Shown here: positions 32,575 through 41,719 of the stretch, piece after piece
Layout of the letters: every line of letters begins with the position of its first letter
Position numbering within the stretch: position 1 is the first letter of the stretch
Source: Actinomadura meyerae
GTDB taxonomy: Bacteria > Actinomycetota > Actinomycetes > Streptosporangiales > Streptosporangiaceae
NCBI RefSeq assembly: GCF_900188445.1
Contig: NZ_FZOR01000016.1
Span: 101,284 to 165,283 of the forward strand
Length of the DNA stretch: 64,000 nt
Reading direction: 5' to 3'
The notes under the pieces: model-generated
What the model was told of the DNA's origin: nothing
What the model saw: only the letters and a program-made list of their open reading frames with translations
Database searches by the model: none
Program-made: the position numbers and the translations under genes

Positions 32575-33594
32575 TCAGGTGCGCTCGGTGAGCGCCGCCT
32601 CGGACGCGAAGTGGCACGCGCTGGGATGGGCGGAGCCGTCGCGCTCCTCCAGCGCCGGGGCCTCGTCGGCGCAGACGTCGCGGGCCTTCCAGCAGCGGGT
32701 GCGGAACCGGCAGCCGGACGGCGGGTCCAGCGGCGACGGCGGCTCGCCCTCCAGCCGGATCTGCCCCGCCCAGCCGGGCGCGTCCGGGTCGGGCACCGGC
32801 ACGGCCGACAGCAGCGCCTGCGTGTACGGGTGCGTCGGATGGTCGTAGATCTGCGTCTCGTCGCCGGTCTCCACGACCTTGCCGAGGTACATCACCGCCA
32901 CGCGGTCGGAGATGTGCCGGACGGCCGCCAGGTCGTGCGCGATGAACACGTACGCCAGGCCCAGCTCGCGCTGCAGCTCGGCGAGCAGGTTCATCACCTG
33001 CGCCTGGACGGAGACGTCCAGCGCCGACACCGGCTCGTCGCACACGATCACGTCCGGGCGCAGCGCGAGGGCGCGGGCGATCCCGACCCGCTGGCGCTGC
33101 CCGCCGGAGAACTGGTGCGGGTACCGGTTGACGTGCCCGGGGTCGAGGCCGACCAGTTCCAGCAGCTCCTGGACGCGGGCGCGGCGCTCCCCCTTCGGCG
33201 CGGCGTCCGGATGGATCGCGAACGGCTCGCCGACGATGTCGCCGACCGTCATCCGGGGGTCGAGCGAGGAGTACGGGTCCTGCATCACCATCTGGATGCG
33301 GCGGCGCAGCGCCCGCAGCTCGGCCCGCCGCATGGCGAACACGTCCCGGCCGTCGAAGCAGACCGTCCCGGCGGTGGGCCGCTCGGCGGCGAGCAGCAGC
33401 TTCGCCAGCGTCGACTTCCCGCACCCGGACTCGCCGACGATGCCGAGGGTCTCGCCGCGGCGCAGCTCCAGGTCGACGCCGTCGACGGCCTTGACGTGCC
33501 CGACCGCGCGCTTGATCACCACGCCCCGGGTCACCGGGTAGTGCTTGACGAGCCCCTCCACCTGGAGGATCGGCGGGTCACTCGGGTCCGGCAC
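32575..33594 (-). CDS. Oligopeptide ABC importer ATPase (OppF/DppF type)
   Basis: The 339-residue ATPase (GTG at 33594) has Walker A GESGCGKSTLAKLLLAAE, signature FSGGQRQRVGIARALAL, Walker B DVIVCDEPVSALDVSVQA, and H-loop FIAHDLAAVRHISDRVAVMY. The C-terminal cysteine cluster (SGCRFRTRCWKARDVC) is the oligo_HPY motif typical of peptide or nickel importers. It overlaps the upstream OppD gene by 17 bases. It is last in the five-gene importer operon and would power uptake of peptides in concert with OppD. Confidence 0.92.
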   Translation of the reverse strand: MPDPSDPPILQVEGLVKHYPVTRGVVIKRAVGHVKAVDGVDLELRRGETLGIVGESGCGKSTLAKLLLAAERPTAGTVCFDGRDVFAMRRAELRALRRRIQMVMQDPYSSLDPRMTVGDIVGEPFAIHPDAAPKGERRARVQELLELVGLDPGHVNRYPHQFSGGQRQRVGIARALALRPDVIVCDEPVSALDVSVQAQVMNLLAELQRELGLAYVFIAHDLAAVRHISDRVAVMYLGKVVETGDETQIYDHPTHPYTQALLSAVPVPDPDAPGWAGQIRLEGEPPSPLDPPSGCRFRTRCWKARDVCADEAPALEERDGSAHPSACHFASEAALTERT

Positions 33595-34600
33595 CGTGCA
33601 CCTCCGCGGCGAAGTGGCAGGCGGCCGCGTGGCCGGGCGCGACCGCGGTGAGCGGGGGCCGCTCCGCCGCGCAGACCGCCTCGGCGCGCGGGCAGCGCGG
33701 CTGGAACGGGCAGCCCGGCGGCAGCGCGGCCGGGTCCGGCGGCGCCCCCTTGATCGGGACGAGCGGCGCGCCGCGCCGGTCCAGCCGCGGCACCGACGCC
33801 AGCAGGCCCCGCGTGTAGGGGTGGGCGGGCCGCGCGTACAGCTCCCGGGCGGGCGCCTGCTCGGCGACGGACCCGGCGTACATGACGACGATGCGGTCCG
33901 CGACGCCGGCGACGACGCCGAGGTCGTGGGTGATCAGCACCATGCCCATGCGCAGCTCCTCCTGGATCCCGGCGAGCAGCCGCATGATCTGCGCCTGGAC
34001 GGTCACGTCCAGCGCGGTCGTCGGCTCGTCGGCGATCAGGACGTCCGGCTCCAGTGCCAGCGCCATCGCGATCATGATGCGCTGGCGCATGCCGCCGGAG
34101 AACTGGTGCGGGTAGTCGCCGAGCCGCCGGGCCGGGTCGGGGATCCCCACCCGGTCCATCAGCTCGACGGCCCGGTCCCGGGCCTCCCGGCGGCCGAGGC
34201 CGCGGTGCACCCGGTACATCTCGCGGAGCTGGTCGCCGACGGTGAACACCGGGTTCAGCGCGGTCAGCGCGTCCTGGAAGACCATCGAGACGCGGTCGCC
34301 GCGGTAGCCGCGGCGGCGCCGCTCGGGCAGGCCGAGCAGCTCCTCGCCGCGCAGCCGCACCGACCCGCGCTCGACGCGGGCGGGCGGGGAGTCGAGGATG
34401 CCCATCACCGCCTGCGCGGCGACGCTCTTGCCCGACCCCGACTCGCCGAGGATCGCGAGCGTCTCGCCCTCGTCGAGGGTGTACGACAGGCCGTTCACCG
34501 CGCGCACGTCCCGGCCGCGCACGCGGAACACCACGTGCAGGTCGTCGACGCTCAGCAGCGGCGGCGGCGCGGGGGCATCGTCCATCACGTCCGTGGGCAT
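33578..34600 (-). CDS. Oligopeptide ABC importer ATPase (OppD/DppD type)
   Basis: The 340-residue ATPase has Walker A GESGSGKSVAAQAVMGIL, signature FSGGMRQRIMIAMALAL, Walker B DVLIADEPTTALDVTVQA, and LITHDLGVVAGVADRIVVMY. A C-terminal oligo_HPY cluster is present (GCPFQPRCPRAEAVC). Its start is 7 bases downstream of the OppC stop. Paired with the OppF-type ATPase it forms the heterodimeric motor of the importer. Confidence 0.92.
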   Translation of the reverse strand: MPTDVMDDAPAPPPLLSVDDLHVVFRVRGRDVRAVNGLSYTLDEGETLAILGESGSGKSVAAQAVMGILDSPPARVERGSVRLRGEELLGLPERRRRGYRGDRVSMVFQDALTALNPVFTVGDQLREMYRVHRGLGRREARDRAVELMDRVGIPDPARRLGDYPHQFSGGMRQRIMIAMALALEPDVLIADEPTTALDVTVQAQIMRLLAGIQEELRMGMVLITHDLGVVAGVADRIVVMYAGSVAEQAPARELYARPAHPYTRGLLASVPRLDRRGAPLVPIKGAPPDPAALPPGCPFQPRCPRAEAVCAAERPPLTAVAPGHAAACHFAAEVHGAGPE

Positions 34601-34607
34601 TCCGGGA

Positions 34608-35600
34608 TCACCGCAGCTTCGGGTCGAGGGCGTCGCGGACGGCGTCGCCGAGCATCAGGAAGCTCAGCACCGTCGCCGACAGGAACACGGCGGGGAAGAC
34701 CAGCAGGTGCGGGTGGTCGATGAAGGAGTCCTTCGCCTGGTTCAGCTGGAGCCCCCAGGAGACCTCCGGGTACTGCAGGCCGACGCCGAGGAAGTCCAGC
34801 GTGGCCTCGCCCACGATCACGTTGCCGACGTTGAGGGTGGCGACCACGATCACCGGGGCGAGCGCGTTCGGCAGGATGTGCCGGGCCATGATCCGGGCGT
34901 CGGACGCGCCGAGCAGCCGCGCCGCCTGCACGTAGTCGGCGTCCCGGACGGAGATGACCTGGCCGCGCATGATGCGGATCATCGTCGTCCAGCCGAGCAG
35001 CACCAGCACCAGCGTCATCGCCCACACGCCGTGCGAGGGGAACGCCACCAGGATCACCGTGGCGCCCAGCACGAACGGCAGCCCGAAGAACACGTCGGTG
35101 AGCCGCGCGATCACCGCGTCCAGCAGGCCGCCGTAGTACCCGGCGAGCAGCCCGAACACCATCGCGATCAGCAGCGCGAACAGGGTGACGGCGACGCCGA
35201 TGAGCAGCGTCGGGCGGGCGCCGTGCACGACGTGCGCGTAGTAGTCGCAGCCCGCGAGGTCGGTGCCGAACCAGTGGCCGCCCGACGGGCCGGCCTTGGC
35301 GGCGTTCGGGTCGCAGCCCTCGTTGACGTCCGTGGCGGTGAACAGCCGCGGCAGGACGGCCATCACCGCGACGAACGCCAGGATCGTCACCGAGATCCAG
35401 AACACCCAGCGGCGGCGCAGGTCGCGCCACGCGTCGTCCCACAGCGACGCCCGGCCGATCTCGCCGCCGGCCGCGGCGACGGCCGCCGCGCCCGCCCCGG
35501 CGGTCGTGCCCGCCCCGGCGGTCGTGCCGGCGAGCGCCCCGGCCGCGCCGGGTGCCGGTTCGGGCTCGGCGCCCGGCGGGCCGGCGTCCTTGATCGTCAT
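34608..35600 (-). CDS. Oligopeptide ABC importer permease (OppC/DppC type)
   Basis: The 330-residue permease has a long cytosolic Ala/Gly/Pro-rich N-terminus with a repeated TTAGAGT element (codons repeated near 35500-35525), a first helix FWISVTILAFVAVMAVLP, an external loop with GPSGGHWFGTDLAGCDYYAH, and the binding-protein-dependent permease signature EAA loop (YVQAARLLGASDARIMARHI, LPNALAPVIV). It partners with the OppB permease encoded 7 bases upstream. Confidence 0.9.
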   Translation of the reverse strand: MTIKDAGPPGAEPEPAPGAAGALAGTTAGAGTTAGAGAAAVAAAGGEIGRASLWDDAWRDLRRRWVFWISVTILAFVAVMAVLPRLFTATDVNEGCDPNAAKAGPSGGHWFGTDLAGCDYYAHVVHGARPTLLIGVAVTLFALLIAMVFGLLAGYYGGLLDAVIARLTDVFFGLPFVLGATVILVAFPSHGVWAMTLVLVLLGWTTMIRIMRGQVISVRDADYVQAARLLGASDARIMARHILPNALAPVIVVATLNVGNVIVGEATLDFLGVGLQYPEVSWGLQLNQAKDSFIDHPHLLVFPAVFLSATVLSFLMLGDAVRDALDPKLR

Positions 35601-35607
35601 GCGCGCC

Positions 35608-36534
35608 TCACTCGTACCTGATCCGCGGGTCGAGCACCCCGTACAGCAGGTCCACGACCAGGTTGACCAGCAGGAAGATGAGGACCAGCACGGTGACCGC
35701 GCCGACCACGACCGGGCCCTCCTTCAGCTGGATCGACTGGAACACCTGCTGCCCGATGCCCGGCAGGTTGAAGATGCCCTCGGTCACGACCGCGCCGCCC
35801 ATCAGGTTGCCGAAGTCGACGCCGAGGTAGGTCACCACCGGGATGAGCGAGTTGCGGAGCGCGTGCCGGCCGACCACCCGCGCCCGCGACAGGCCCTTGG
35901 CGTTCGCGGTGCGCACGTAGTCGGCCCGCAGGTTCTCCGACAGGCTCGTGCGCGTCAGCCGCGCCACGTACGACAGGCCGAGCGAGCCGAGCACGATGCC
36001 CGGCAGCAGGTAGCTCACCGGCCAGCCCTCGTCCGTCCCGGCCGTGGGGAAGATCTGCCAGTGCAGTCCGAACAGCAGCTGCGCGGCGTACCCGAGGACG
36101 AACACCGGCACCGCGATGACCAGGGTCGTCCCGCCGAGGACGAGGGTGTCGGCGAGCCGGCCGCGGCGCAGCCCCGCCCACACGCCGAGCGCGATCCCGA
36201 TGGCCAGCTCGAAGATCCAGGCGGTGAGGGCGAGCTGCGCGGTCACCGTCCACCGCCCGCTGAGCATCTCCGACACGCTCTGGCCGGTGTAGTTCTCGCC
36301 CAGGTCGCCCTGGGCGAGGCCCCACATGTACTTCCCGTACTGCACCAGCAGCGGGTCGTTGAGGTTGTACCGGTCCCGGAGCGTCTGCAGGACGTTGTCC
36401 GGGACCGGCTTGTCCCCGGCGAGCGCCTGAATGGGGTCGCCCGGAAGCGCGAACACCATCACGTAGATGAGCAGCGTCGTGCCGAAGAAGACGGGGACCG
36501 CCTGCAGGAGCCGCCGTAGGACGTACCTCCACAT
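35608..36534 (-). CDS. Oligopeptide ABC importer permease (OppB/DppB type)
   Basis: The 308-residue permease begins MWRYVLRRLLQAVPVFFGTT, the usual OppB start, with six helices and the EAA loop YVRTANAKGLSRARVVGRHA, then LRNSLIPVVTYLG. The C-terminus LVVDLLYGVLDPRIRYE is characteristic. It lies 6 bases after the substrate-binding-protein gene. Together with OppC it forms the membrane channel. Confidence 0.92.
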   Translation of the reverse strand: MWRYVLRRLLQAVPVFFGTTLLIYVMVFALPGDPIQALAGDKPVPDNVLQTLRDRYNLNDPLLVQYGKYMWGLAQGDLGENYTGQSVSEMLSGRWTVTAQLALTAWIFELAIGIALGVWAGLRRGRLADTLVLGGTTLVIAVPVFVLGYAAQLLFGLHWQIFPTAGTDEGWPVSYLLPGIVLGSLGLSYVARLTRTSLSENLRADYVRTANAKGLSRARVVGRHALRNSLIPVVTYLGVDFGNLMGGAVVTEGIFNLPGIGQQVFQSIQLKEGPVVVGAVTVLVLIFLLVNLVVDLLYGVLDPRIRYE

Positions 36535-36540
36535 CGCCGG

Positions 36541-38163
36541 TTACTTCACCGTCACATCGGTGGCGACGAGACCCGTCGAGTACGGGGTGATCACGACGTT
36601 GTCGACGTTCTTCGAGCGGCCGCCCTCGCCCGCCCAGGTCCACAGCGGGATCATCGGCATCTCCCGGAGCGCGATGTCCTCGGCCTGGTTGTAGAGCGCG
36701 ATGGCCTGCTGCTGGTCGGCGGCCTGGTTGGCCTTGGCGATCAGGTCGTCGAACTCCTTGTTCTTCCAGCCCATGCGGTTGTCGGCCGAGCCCCACATGT
36801 TCTCGAGGTAGTTCTGCGGGCTCGGGAAGTCGGCCTCCCAGTTCTGCCGGTAGGGGCCCTTCTCCTTGCGCTCGCGCAGCATCGAGAAGTAGTCGGACGC
36901 CGGCACCTGCCGGAACTGGACGTCGGTGATGCCGAGGTTGTCGCGCAGCGAGTTCGCGACGATCTGCATCCACTGCGCGTAGGTCGGCTGCGCGTTGGAG
37001 AAGTACAGCTCCATCGTCCCCTTGAACCCGCCGGCCTTGTCGAACAGCTGCTTGGCCTTCGCCGGGTCGTAGGTGCACAGCTCACCGCAGGCGTTGTCGC
37101 GGTGGCCGGGGATGATGGACGGGATCAGCGAGTCGGCGGGGAAGTAGCCGCCGTTGTAGACCGCCTTGTTGATGCCCTGGCGGTCGATGACCATCGAGAT
37201 GGCCTTGCGCAGGTCCGGGTTGGCGAACCGCTTGTCGAACACCGGGAAGCCGAGGTAGTCGGTGGTGCTCATCTTCCGGGCGAGGAACCGGTCCCCCAGC
37301 AGGCGCTTGGCCTCGGGGACCTTCGCCGACGGGATCGTCTGCAGGACGTCGATCCGGCCCGCCCGCAGGTCGGTGTAGGCCGTGTCGGCGTTGGAGTAGC
37401 TCTTCCAGGTCACGCCCTTGTTCTTCGGCTTGCGCGGGCCCGCGTACCCGGGGTAGGCGACGAGCTTGATCTGCTTGTTGCGCTCCCAGTTGCCGTCCAT
37501 CTGGTACGGGCCGTTGCCGATCGGGTGCTCCTCGAACGCCTTCAGGTCCTTCAGCCCGGCCTTCGGCATCGGCGCGTACGCCGGGTACGTCAGCAGCAGC
37601 GGGAACTGGCTGAACGGCGCGTTCAGCGTGACCTTGAGCGTGTCCGGCCCGGTGACCTCCAGGCCCGACAGCGTGTCGGCCTTCGGCTTGGCGTTCTCGT
37701 CCTCGGGGTTCATCTCCTCGTAGCCCTTGATGTACGAGAAGTAGGAGTTGGCGCTCATCGCGTTCGGCCCGTACGCCGCGTTGTTCCACGCGTCGGCGAA
37801 GCTCTGCGCGGTCACCGGCTCGCCGTTGTGGAACTTCTGCCCCGCCCGCAGCTTGACCGTCCAGACCTTCTGGTCGGAGGAGGTGACGGACTCGGCGGCC
37901 AGCGGCTCCGCCTTGCCGTCCGCGCTCAGCGTCATCAGGTTGTCGAACAGCTCGGTGATCACGTCGAAGGCGTAGCTGCTGGTCGTGTTGGCGGGCACCA
38001 GGTGGTCGGGCTCGGAGTGCCCGACGGTGAACGTCCCGTCGCTCGCCCCCGCCTCGTCACCGCCGCCGCAGGCCGACAGCCCCAGCGCCACCGCGAGCGC
38101 CACCGCGACGGCTCCCGCGGCCTTCTTCCGCACGCCCTTCCGCACGCCCCATTGGCCGATCAT
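36541..38163 (-). CDS. Oligopeptide-binding lipoprotein (OppA/DppA type)
   Basis: The 540-residue precursor starts at the ATG at 38163, which has a strong GGAGG site; the open frame to 38295 lacks one. The signal ends in the lipobox ALGLSACGGG, so the protein is lipid-anchored outside. The SBP_bac_5 domain is clear (LRAGQKFHNGEPVTAQSFAD, AISMVIDRQGINKAVYNGGY, FPSPQNYLENMWGSADNRM). It is the first gene of the importer operon and supplies peptides to the permease. The operon is divergent from an M20 dipeptidase gene, suggesting uptake and cleavage of peptides together. Confidence 0.92.
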   Translation of the reverse strand: MIGQWGVRKGVRKKAAGAVAVALAVALGLSACGGGDEAGASDGTFTVGHSEPDHLVPANTTSSYAFDVITELFDNLMTLSADGKAEPLAAESVTSSDQKVWTVKLRAGQKFHNGEPVTAQSFADAWNNAAYGPNAMSANSYFSYIKGYEEMNPEDENAKPKADTLSGLEVTGPDTLKVTLNAPFSQFPLLLTYPAYAPMPKAGLKDLKAFEEHPIGNGPYQMDGNWERNKQIKLVAYPGYAGPRKPKNKGVTWKSYSNADTAYTDLRAGRIDVLQTIPSAKVPEAKRLLGDRFLARKMSTTDYLGFPVFDKRFANPDLRKAISMVIDRQGINKAVYNGGYFPADSLIPSIIPGHRDNACGELCTYDPAKAKQLFDKAGGFKGTMELYFSNAQPTYAQWMQIVANSLRDNLGITDVQFRQVPASDYFSMLRERKEKGPYRQNWEADFPSPQNYLENMWGSADNRMGWKNKEFDDLIAKANQAADQQQAIALYNQAEDIALREMPMIPLWTWAGEGGRSKNVDNVVITPYSTGLVATDVTVK

Positions 38164-38387
38164 GCAATCCTCCGCCCCGCTCCACGGGCGCTTGGCCGCC
38201 CGCCGCACCTCGATTGTTGGCAGGGTGGTCCGTGCGGCGACGTTTTGCACACTGCGCTGACGGAGTCGAAACCGGATCGATACGTTCTTGATCATGCGTT
38301 CCCGGTTCCGGGCGCGACACGCCGCCGCCGCGTTGACACGGGCCGGTCCCCGGGGACAATGAACCCTCGTCGCGTATCGGAGGTTCG

Positions 38388-39689
38388 ATGGAGGACGGGG
38401 CGGGCATCGAGGCCGGCCGGATCTGTGCTGAGCTGATCCGTTTCGACACCACCAACCAGGGCGAGGGGGTGGCCCGTCCGGAGCGTCCCGCGGCCGAGCA
38501 CGTCGCCGCGCTGCTGGCCGAGGTGGGCGCGGAGCCGCGCGTCGTGGAGTCGGCGCCCGGCCGGGCGAGCGTCCTCGCGCGGATCCCCGGCACCGACCCG
38601 TCGCATCCGGCCTTCCTGATCCACGGGCACCTCGACGTGGTCCCCGCCGACGCCGCCGACTGGGCCGTGCCGCCCTTCTCCGGCGAGGTGCGGGACGGGT
38701 GCGTGTGGGGGCGCGGCGCGGTCGACATGAAGGGCAGCCTCGCGATGACGCTCGCGGCCGTCCGGCAGAGGCTGCGCGAGGGGCGACGCACGCGCGGCGA
38801 CCTGGTGCTGGCGTTCCTCGCCGACGAGGAGTGCACCGGCGAGTACGGGTCCCGGTACGTGGCGCGCGAGCACCGGGAGGTCTTCGAGGGCTGCACGGAG
38901 GCGATCAGCGAGTCCGGCGGGTTCAGCGTGGAGGCCGGCGGCCGGCGGATCTACCCGGTCGCCACCGGCGAGCGCGGCACCACCTGGCTGAGGCTGACGG
39001 CGCGCGGCACCGCCGGGCACGGCTCGAAACCGGCGCCCGACAACGCGGTCGCCGAGATCGCGCACGCGGTGTCCCGGCTGGCCGCGCACGAGTGGCCCGT
39101 CCGGCTGACGCCGGGCGTCCGCGCGCTGCTGGACGGGCTCGCGAAGGCGCTCGGCACGACCATCGACCACGACCGCCTCGACGCGGAGGCCGCGCGGCTC
39201 GGCCGGGCCGGGCACCTGTTCGCCGGGACGATCCGCAACTCGGCGAACCCGACCCGGCTGGAGGCCGGCTACAAGGTCAACGTCGTGCCCGGCACCGCGA
39301 CCGCGCAGGTCGACGGCCGCTACCTGCCCGGCACCGGCGAGGAGTTCCTCGCCACGATCGACCGGCTGCTCGGCCCCCGGGTCACCCGCGAGTTCATCAA
39401 CTACGAGGAGGCCCCGGCGGCCGACCCCGCGGGGCCGACGTTCACCGCCCTCGCCGACGCGCTCCGCGCCGAGGACCCGGAGGCCCATCCCGTCCCCTAC
39501 GTGATGGCCGGCGGCACCGACGCGAAGTCGTTCCACCGCATCGGCATCACCAGCTACGGCTTCGCGCCCCTGCGCCTGACGCCCGACCTCGACTACTTCG
39601 GCATGTTCCACGGCGTCGACGAGCGCGTCCCCCTCGACGGCCTGGCCTTCGGCACCCGGGTCCTGGACCACTTCCTCGACACCCGCTGA
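38388..39689 (+). CDS. M20-family metallopeptidase (dipeptidase/deacylase)
   Basis: The 433-residue protein (ATG after CGGAGG) has the full di-zinc M20 set: PAFLIHGHLDVVPADAADW (His and Asp), WGRGAVDMKGSLAMTLAAV (bridging Asp), FLADEECTGEYGSRYVARE (catalytic and ligand Glu), dimerisation domain with GTAGHGSKPAPDNAV, and a C-terminal ligand region VMAGGTDAKSFHRIGITSYG with GMFHGVDERV. It cleaves amide bonds of dipeptides or acyl amino acids. Divergent from the oligopeptide importer with 224 bases between starts, so it may process imported peptides. Confidence 0.9.
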   Translation: MEDGAGIEAGRICAELIRFDTTNQGEGVARPERPAAEHVAALLAEVGAEPRVVESAPGRASVLARIPGTDPSHPAFLIHGHLDVVPADAADWAVPPFSGEVRDGCVWGRGAVDMKGSLAMTLAAVRQRLREGRRTRGDLVLAFLADEECTGEYGSRYVAREHREVFEGCTEAISESGGFSVEAGGRRIYPVATGERGTTWLRLTARGTAGHGSKPAPDNAVAEIAHAVSRLAAHEWPVRLTPGVRALLDGLAKALGTTIDHDRLDAEAARLGRAGHLFAGTIRNSANPTRLEAGYKVNVVPGTATAQVDGRYLPGTGEEFLATIDRLLGPRVTREFINYEEAPAADPAGPTFTALADALRAEDPEAHPVPYVMAGGTDAKSFHRIGITSYGFAPLRLTPDLDYFGMFHGVDERVPLDGLAFGTRVLDHFLDTR

Positions 39690-39724
39690 CTCCCGGACAC
39701 CCGCTCCGCATCCACGGCCCGAAG

Positions 39725-39752
39725 GGCCCGGCCGCCCGCGGGCGGCCGGGCC
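39725..39752. terminator. Bidirectional GC-rich hairpin between convergent genes
   Basis: A perfect 28-bp palindrome (arms GGCCCGGCCGCCCG and its complement) lies between the M20 gene and the convergent exporter permease gene. A perfect hairpin between two converging stops is the expected shape of a shared high-GC terminator. Confidence 0.65.
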
Positions 39753-39764
39753 GGAACGGGCGCG

Positions 39765-40601
39765 TCAGCGGGACTTCTGGTAGCCCCGCACCGAGTGGAC
39801 CGCCAGTGCCACGGCCGCCGCGGCCAGTACCAGCAGCCCTGAGCCGTGCCGTGCGGCCGACGCCCAGTCCGGGTCGGCGGACAGGGCCGCGCGGGACGCG
39901 TCGAGCGCCCAGCTCACCGGGTTGGCGGCGGCCACGCGGTCGATCCACGAGGGCATCAGGTTCGCGGGCATGAACGCCGACGACAGGAACGTGAGCGGCA
40001 GCAGCAGCATCACGTTCAGGCCGATGATGGTGTTGCGGTCGCGCGCGAGCAGCGCCAGCGTGTTCGACAGGGCGGCGAGGACGACGCCGACCAGCACCGA
40101 GGCGGCGACGAGGACGGCGAGGCCCGCGGCGCCGCCCGGGTAGGCGGCGCCCGCCGCCGCGCCCAGCAGGATGATCACCAGGGACTGGAACGCCGTGCTG
40201 AGGGCCTGCTCCACGACGCCAGCGTGCACGATCGCGCCGCGGCGCACCGGGGTGACGAGGAAGCGGTCGAGGGTGCCGCGCTCGATCTCGTCCATCGTCG
40301 CCATCCCGGCGAACGTGTTCAGCGACACCGCGTTCATGACGACGACGCCCGGGACGATGTAGTCGAGGTAGGACGCGGCGCCGAACCCGGGCAGCTCGGC
40401 GACCCGCTCGAACAGCTCCCCGAACAGGAACAGCCAGATCATCGGCTGCGCCAGCGTCATGACGAGGACGGCCGGGTTGCGCAGCAGCGCCGACAGGCGC
40501 CGGTGGGTCATCCACCAGGTCCCGGTCACCAGGCCGGTGATCGCGGCGCTCATCGGGGTGGTCGCCGGGGTGGTCGCCGGGGTGGTCATCGGGGTGGTCA
40601 T
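39765..40601 (-). CDS. ABC-2-type exporter permease (DrrB-like)
   Basis: The 278-residue permease starts at the ATG at 40601 (ATGA overlap with the ATPase stop). The N-terminus is an in-frame repeat MTTP-MTTP-ATTP-ATTP encoded by 12-bp tandem units; another ATG lies at 40589 and one more at 40553. The body has six helices: NPAVLVMTLAQPMIWLFLFG, YLDYIVPGVVVMNAVSLNTF, then the ABC-2 signature EIERGTLDRFLVTPVRRGAI, and LLPLTFLSSAFMPANLMPSW. It pairs with the upstream ATPase. The substrate is probably a hydrophobic compound. Confidence 0.85.
   Translation of the reverse strand: MTTPMTTPATTPATTPMSAAITGLVTGTWWMTHRRLSALLRNPAVLVMTLAQPMIWLFLFGELFERVAELPGFGAASYLDYIVPGVVVMNAVSLNTFAGMATMDEIERGTLDRFLVTPVRRGAIVHAGVVEQALSTAFQSLVIILLGAAAGAAYPGGAAGLAVLVAASVLVGVVLAALSNTLALLARDRNTIIGLNVMLLLPLTFLSSAFMPANLMPSWIDRVAAANPVSWALDASRAALSADPDWASAARHGSGLLVLAAAAVALAVHSVRGYQKSR
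40551..40601 (-). repeat. 12-bp tandem repeat at the start of the exporter permease gene
   Basis: Four 12-bp units (plus-strand forms CATCGGGGTGGT and CGCCGGGGTGGT) run from 40551 to 40598, ending at the start codon. Two outer units encode MTTP-like ATG codons and two inner units ATTP. Because the unit is a multiple of three, copy-number change would keep the frame but alter the number of alternative start codons. Confidence 0.8.
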
Positions 40602-41575
40602 CGGGTGCCTCCCGCGGTCGCGGGCTCGGAGCCGGCCAGGCGGCGCCCGGCGTAGCGGAGGTAGACGTCGTCCAGGGAGGGCCGGGCGACGGTGGCGGAC
40701 GCCGCTGGGACGCCGGCCTGGTCGAGGGCGGCGAGGACGGCCGGGACGGCGGCGGCCCCGTCGCCGGTGCGGGCGCTGAGGCGCGGCCCGTCCAGCACGA
40801 TCTCGCGGACGCCGGGGAGGCGGCCGAGCGCCTCCCGCACGAGCGGCTCCGGCGGCGCCTCCGGCCAGGCGACGTGCACGGCGTCGCCGCGCAGCTCGCC
40901 CTTGAGGCCGTCGGGGGTGCCCGAGGCGACGACGCGGCCCCCGTCGACGATCGCGAGCCGCCCGGCGAGCCGGTCGGCCTCGTCGAGGTAGTGGGTGGTC
41001 AGCAGGATCGCCAGGTCGTCGTCGCCGGCGAGCCGGGCGATCTCGGCCCACACGGCGGCGCGCGCCTCGGGGTCGAGCCCGGTGGTGGGCTCGTCGAGGA
41101 ACAGCACCCGCGGGCGGTGGACGAGGCCGAGCGCGATGTCGAGGCGCCGCCGCATGCCGCCCGAGTAGGTCTTCACGCGGCGGTCCGCCGCGTCGTCCAG
41201 GCCGAAGCGGGCGAGCAGCTCCGCGGCCCGCCGCCGCGCCCGCGCGCCGGGCAGCCCGTACAGGCGGCCCTGAAGGACGAGGTTGGCGCGGCCGCTCGCC
41301 TCGGGGTTGGCGCCGGACTTCTGCGCCACGACCCCGATCCGCCGGCGGACCCGGTCGGGCCGGCGCAGCACGTCGTGCCCGGCCACGGCGGCGGTGCCGG
41401 CGTCGGGCCGGACCAGGGTGGTGAGGATCTTGACGGTGGTGGACTTGCCGGCCCCGTTGGGGCCGAGCAGCCCGAGGATCTCGCCCTGGGCGGCCGTGAT
41501 GGTCAGCCCGTCCAGGGCCCGGACGTCGCCGGGATAGGTCTTCACGAGGCCCTCGGCCTCGATGGCGTGCGCCAT
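40598..41575 (-). CDS. ABC exporter ATP-binding protein (DrrA-like)
   Basis: The 325-residue ATPase has Walker A GPNGAGKSTTVKILTTLV, Q-loop in IGVVAQKSGANPEASGRANL, signature YSGGMRRRLDIALGLV, Walker B VLFLDEPTTGLDPEA, and H-loop TTHYLDEADRLAGR. The C-terminus has the family motif RPSLDDVYLRYAGRRLAG. It is about 40% like the other DrrA-type gene in this window by eye, so the two exporters are paralogous but not duplicates. It lies 144 bases downstream of the PadR gene on the same strand and overlaps the permease by 4 bases. Confidence 0.9.
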   Translation of the reverse strand: MAHAIEAEGLVKTYPGDVRALDGLTITAAQGEILGLLGPNGAGKSTTVKILTTLVRPDAGTAAVAGHDVLRRPDRVRRRIGVVAQKSGANPEASGRANLVLQGRLYGLPGARARRRAAELLARFGLDDAADRRVKTYSGGMRRRLDIALGLVHRPRVLFLDEPTTGLDPEARAAVWAEIARLAGDDDLAILLTTHYLDEADRLAGRLAIVDGGRVVASGTPDGLKGELRGDAVHVAWPEAPPEPLVREALGRLPGVREIVLDGPRLSARTGDGAAAVPAVLAALDQAGVPAASATVARPSLDDVYLRYAGRRLAGSEPATAGGTR

Positions 41576-41719
41576 GGTTCCTCCGTGCTCGGCGGAGGGG
41601 TCCCGGATAGGCTTGAGGTGCGTGCTCGCCGCCGGTCCCGCTCCGCGCGGATCTTCTCGGTGGTGGGTTCTCCGGCCCGGCGGGGGTGTTGCCGCACCGC
41701 CGCCGGGCCGCTCTCGCCG

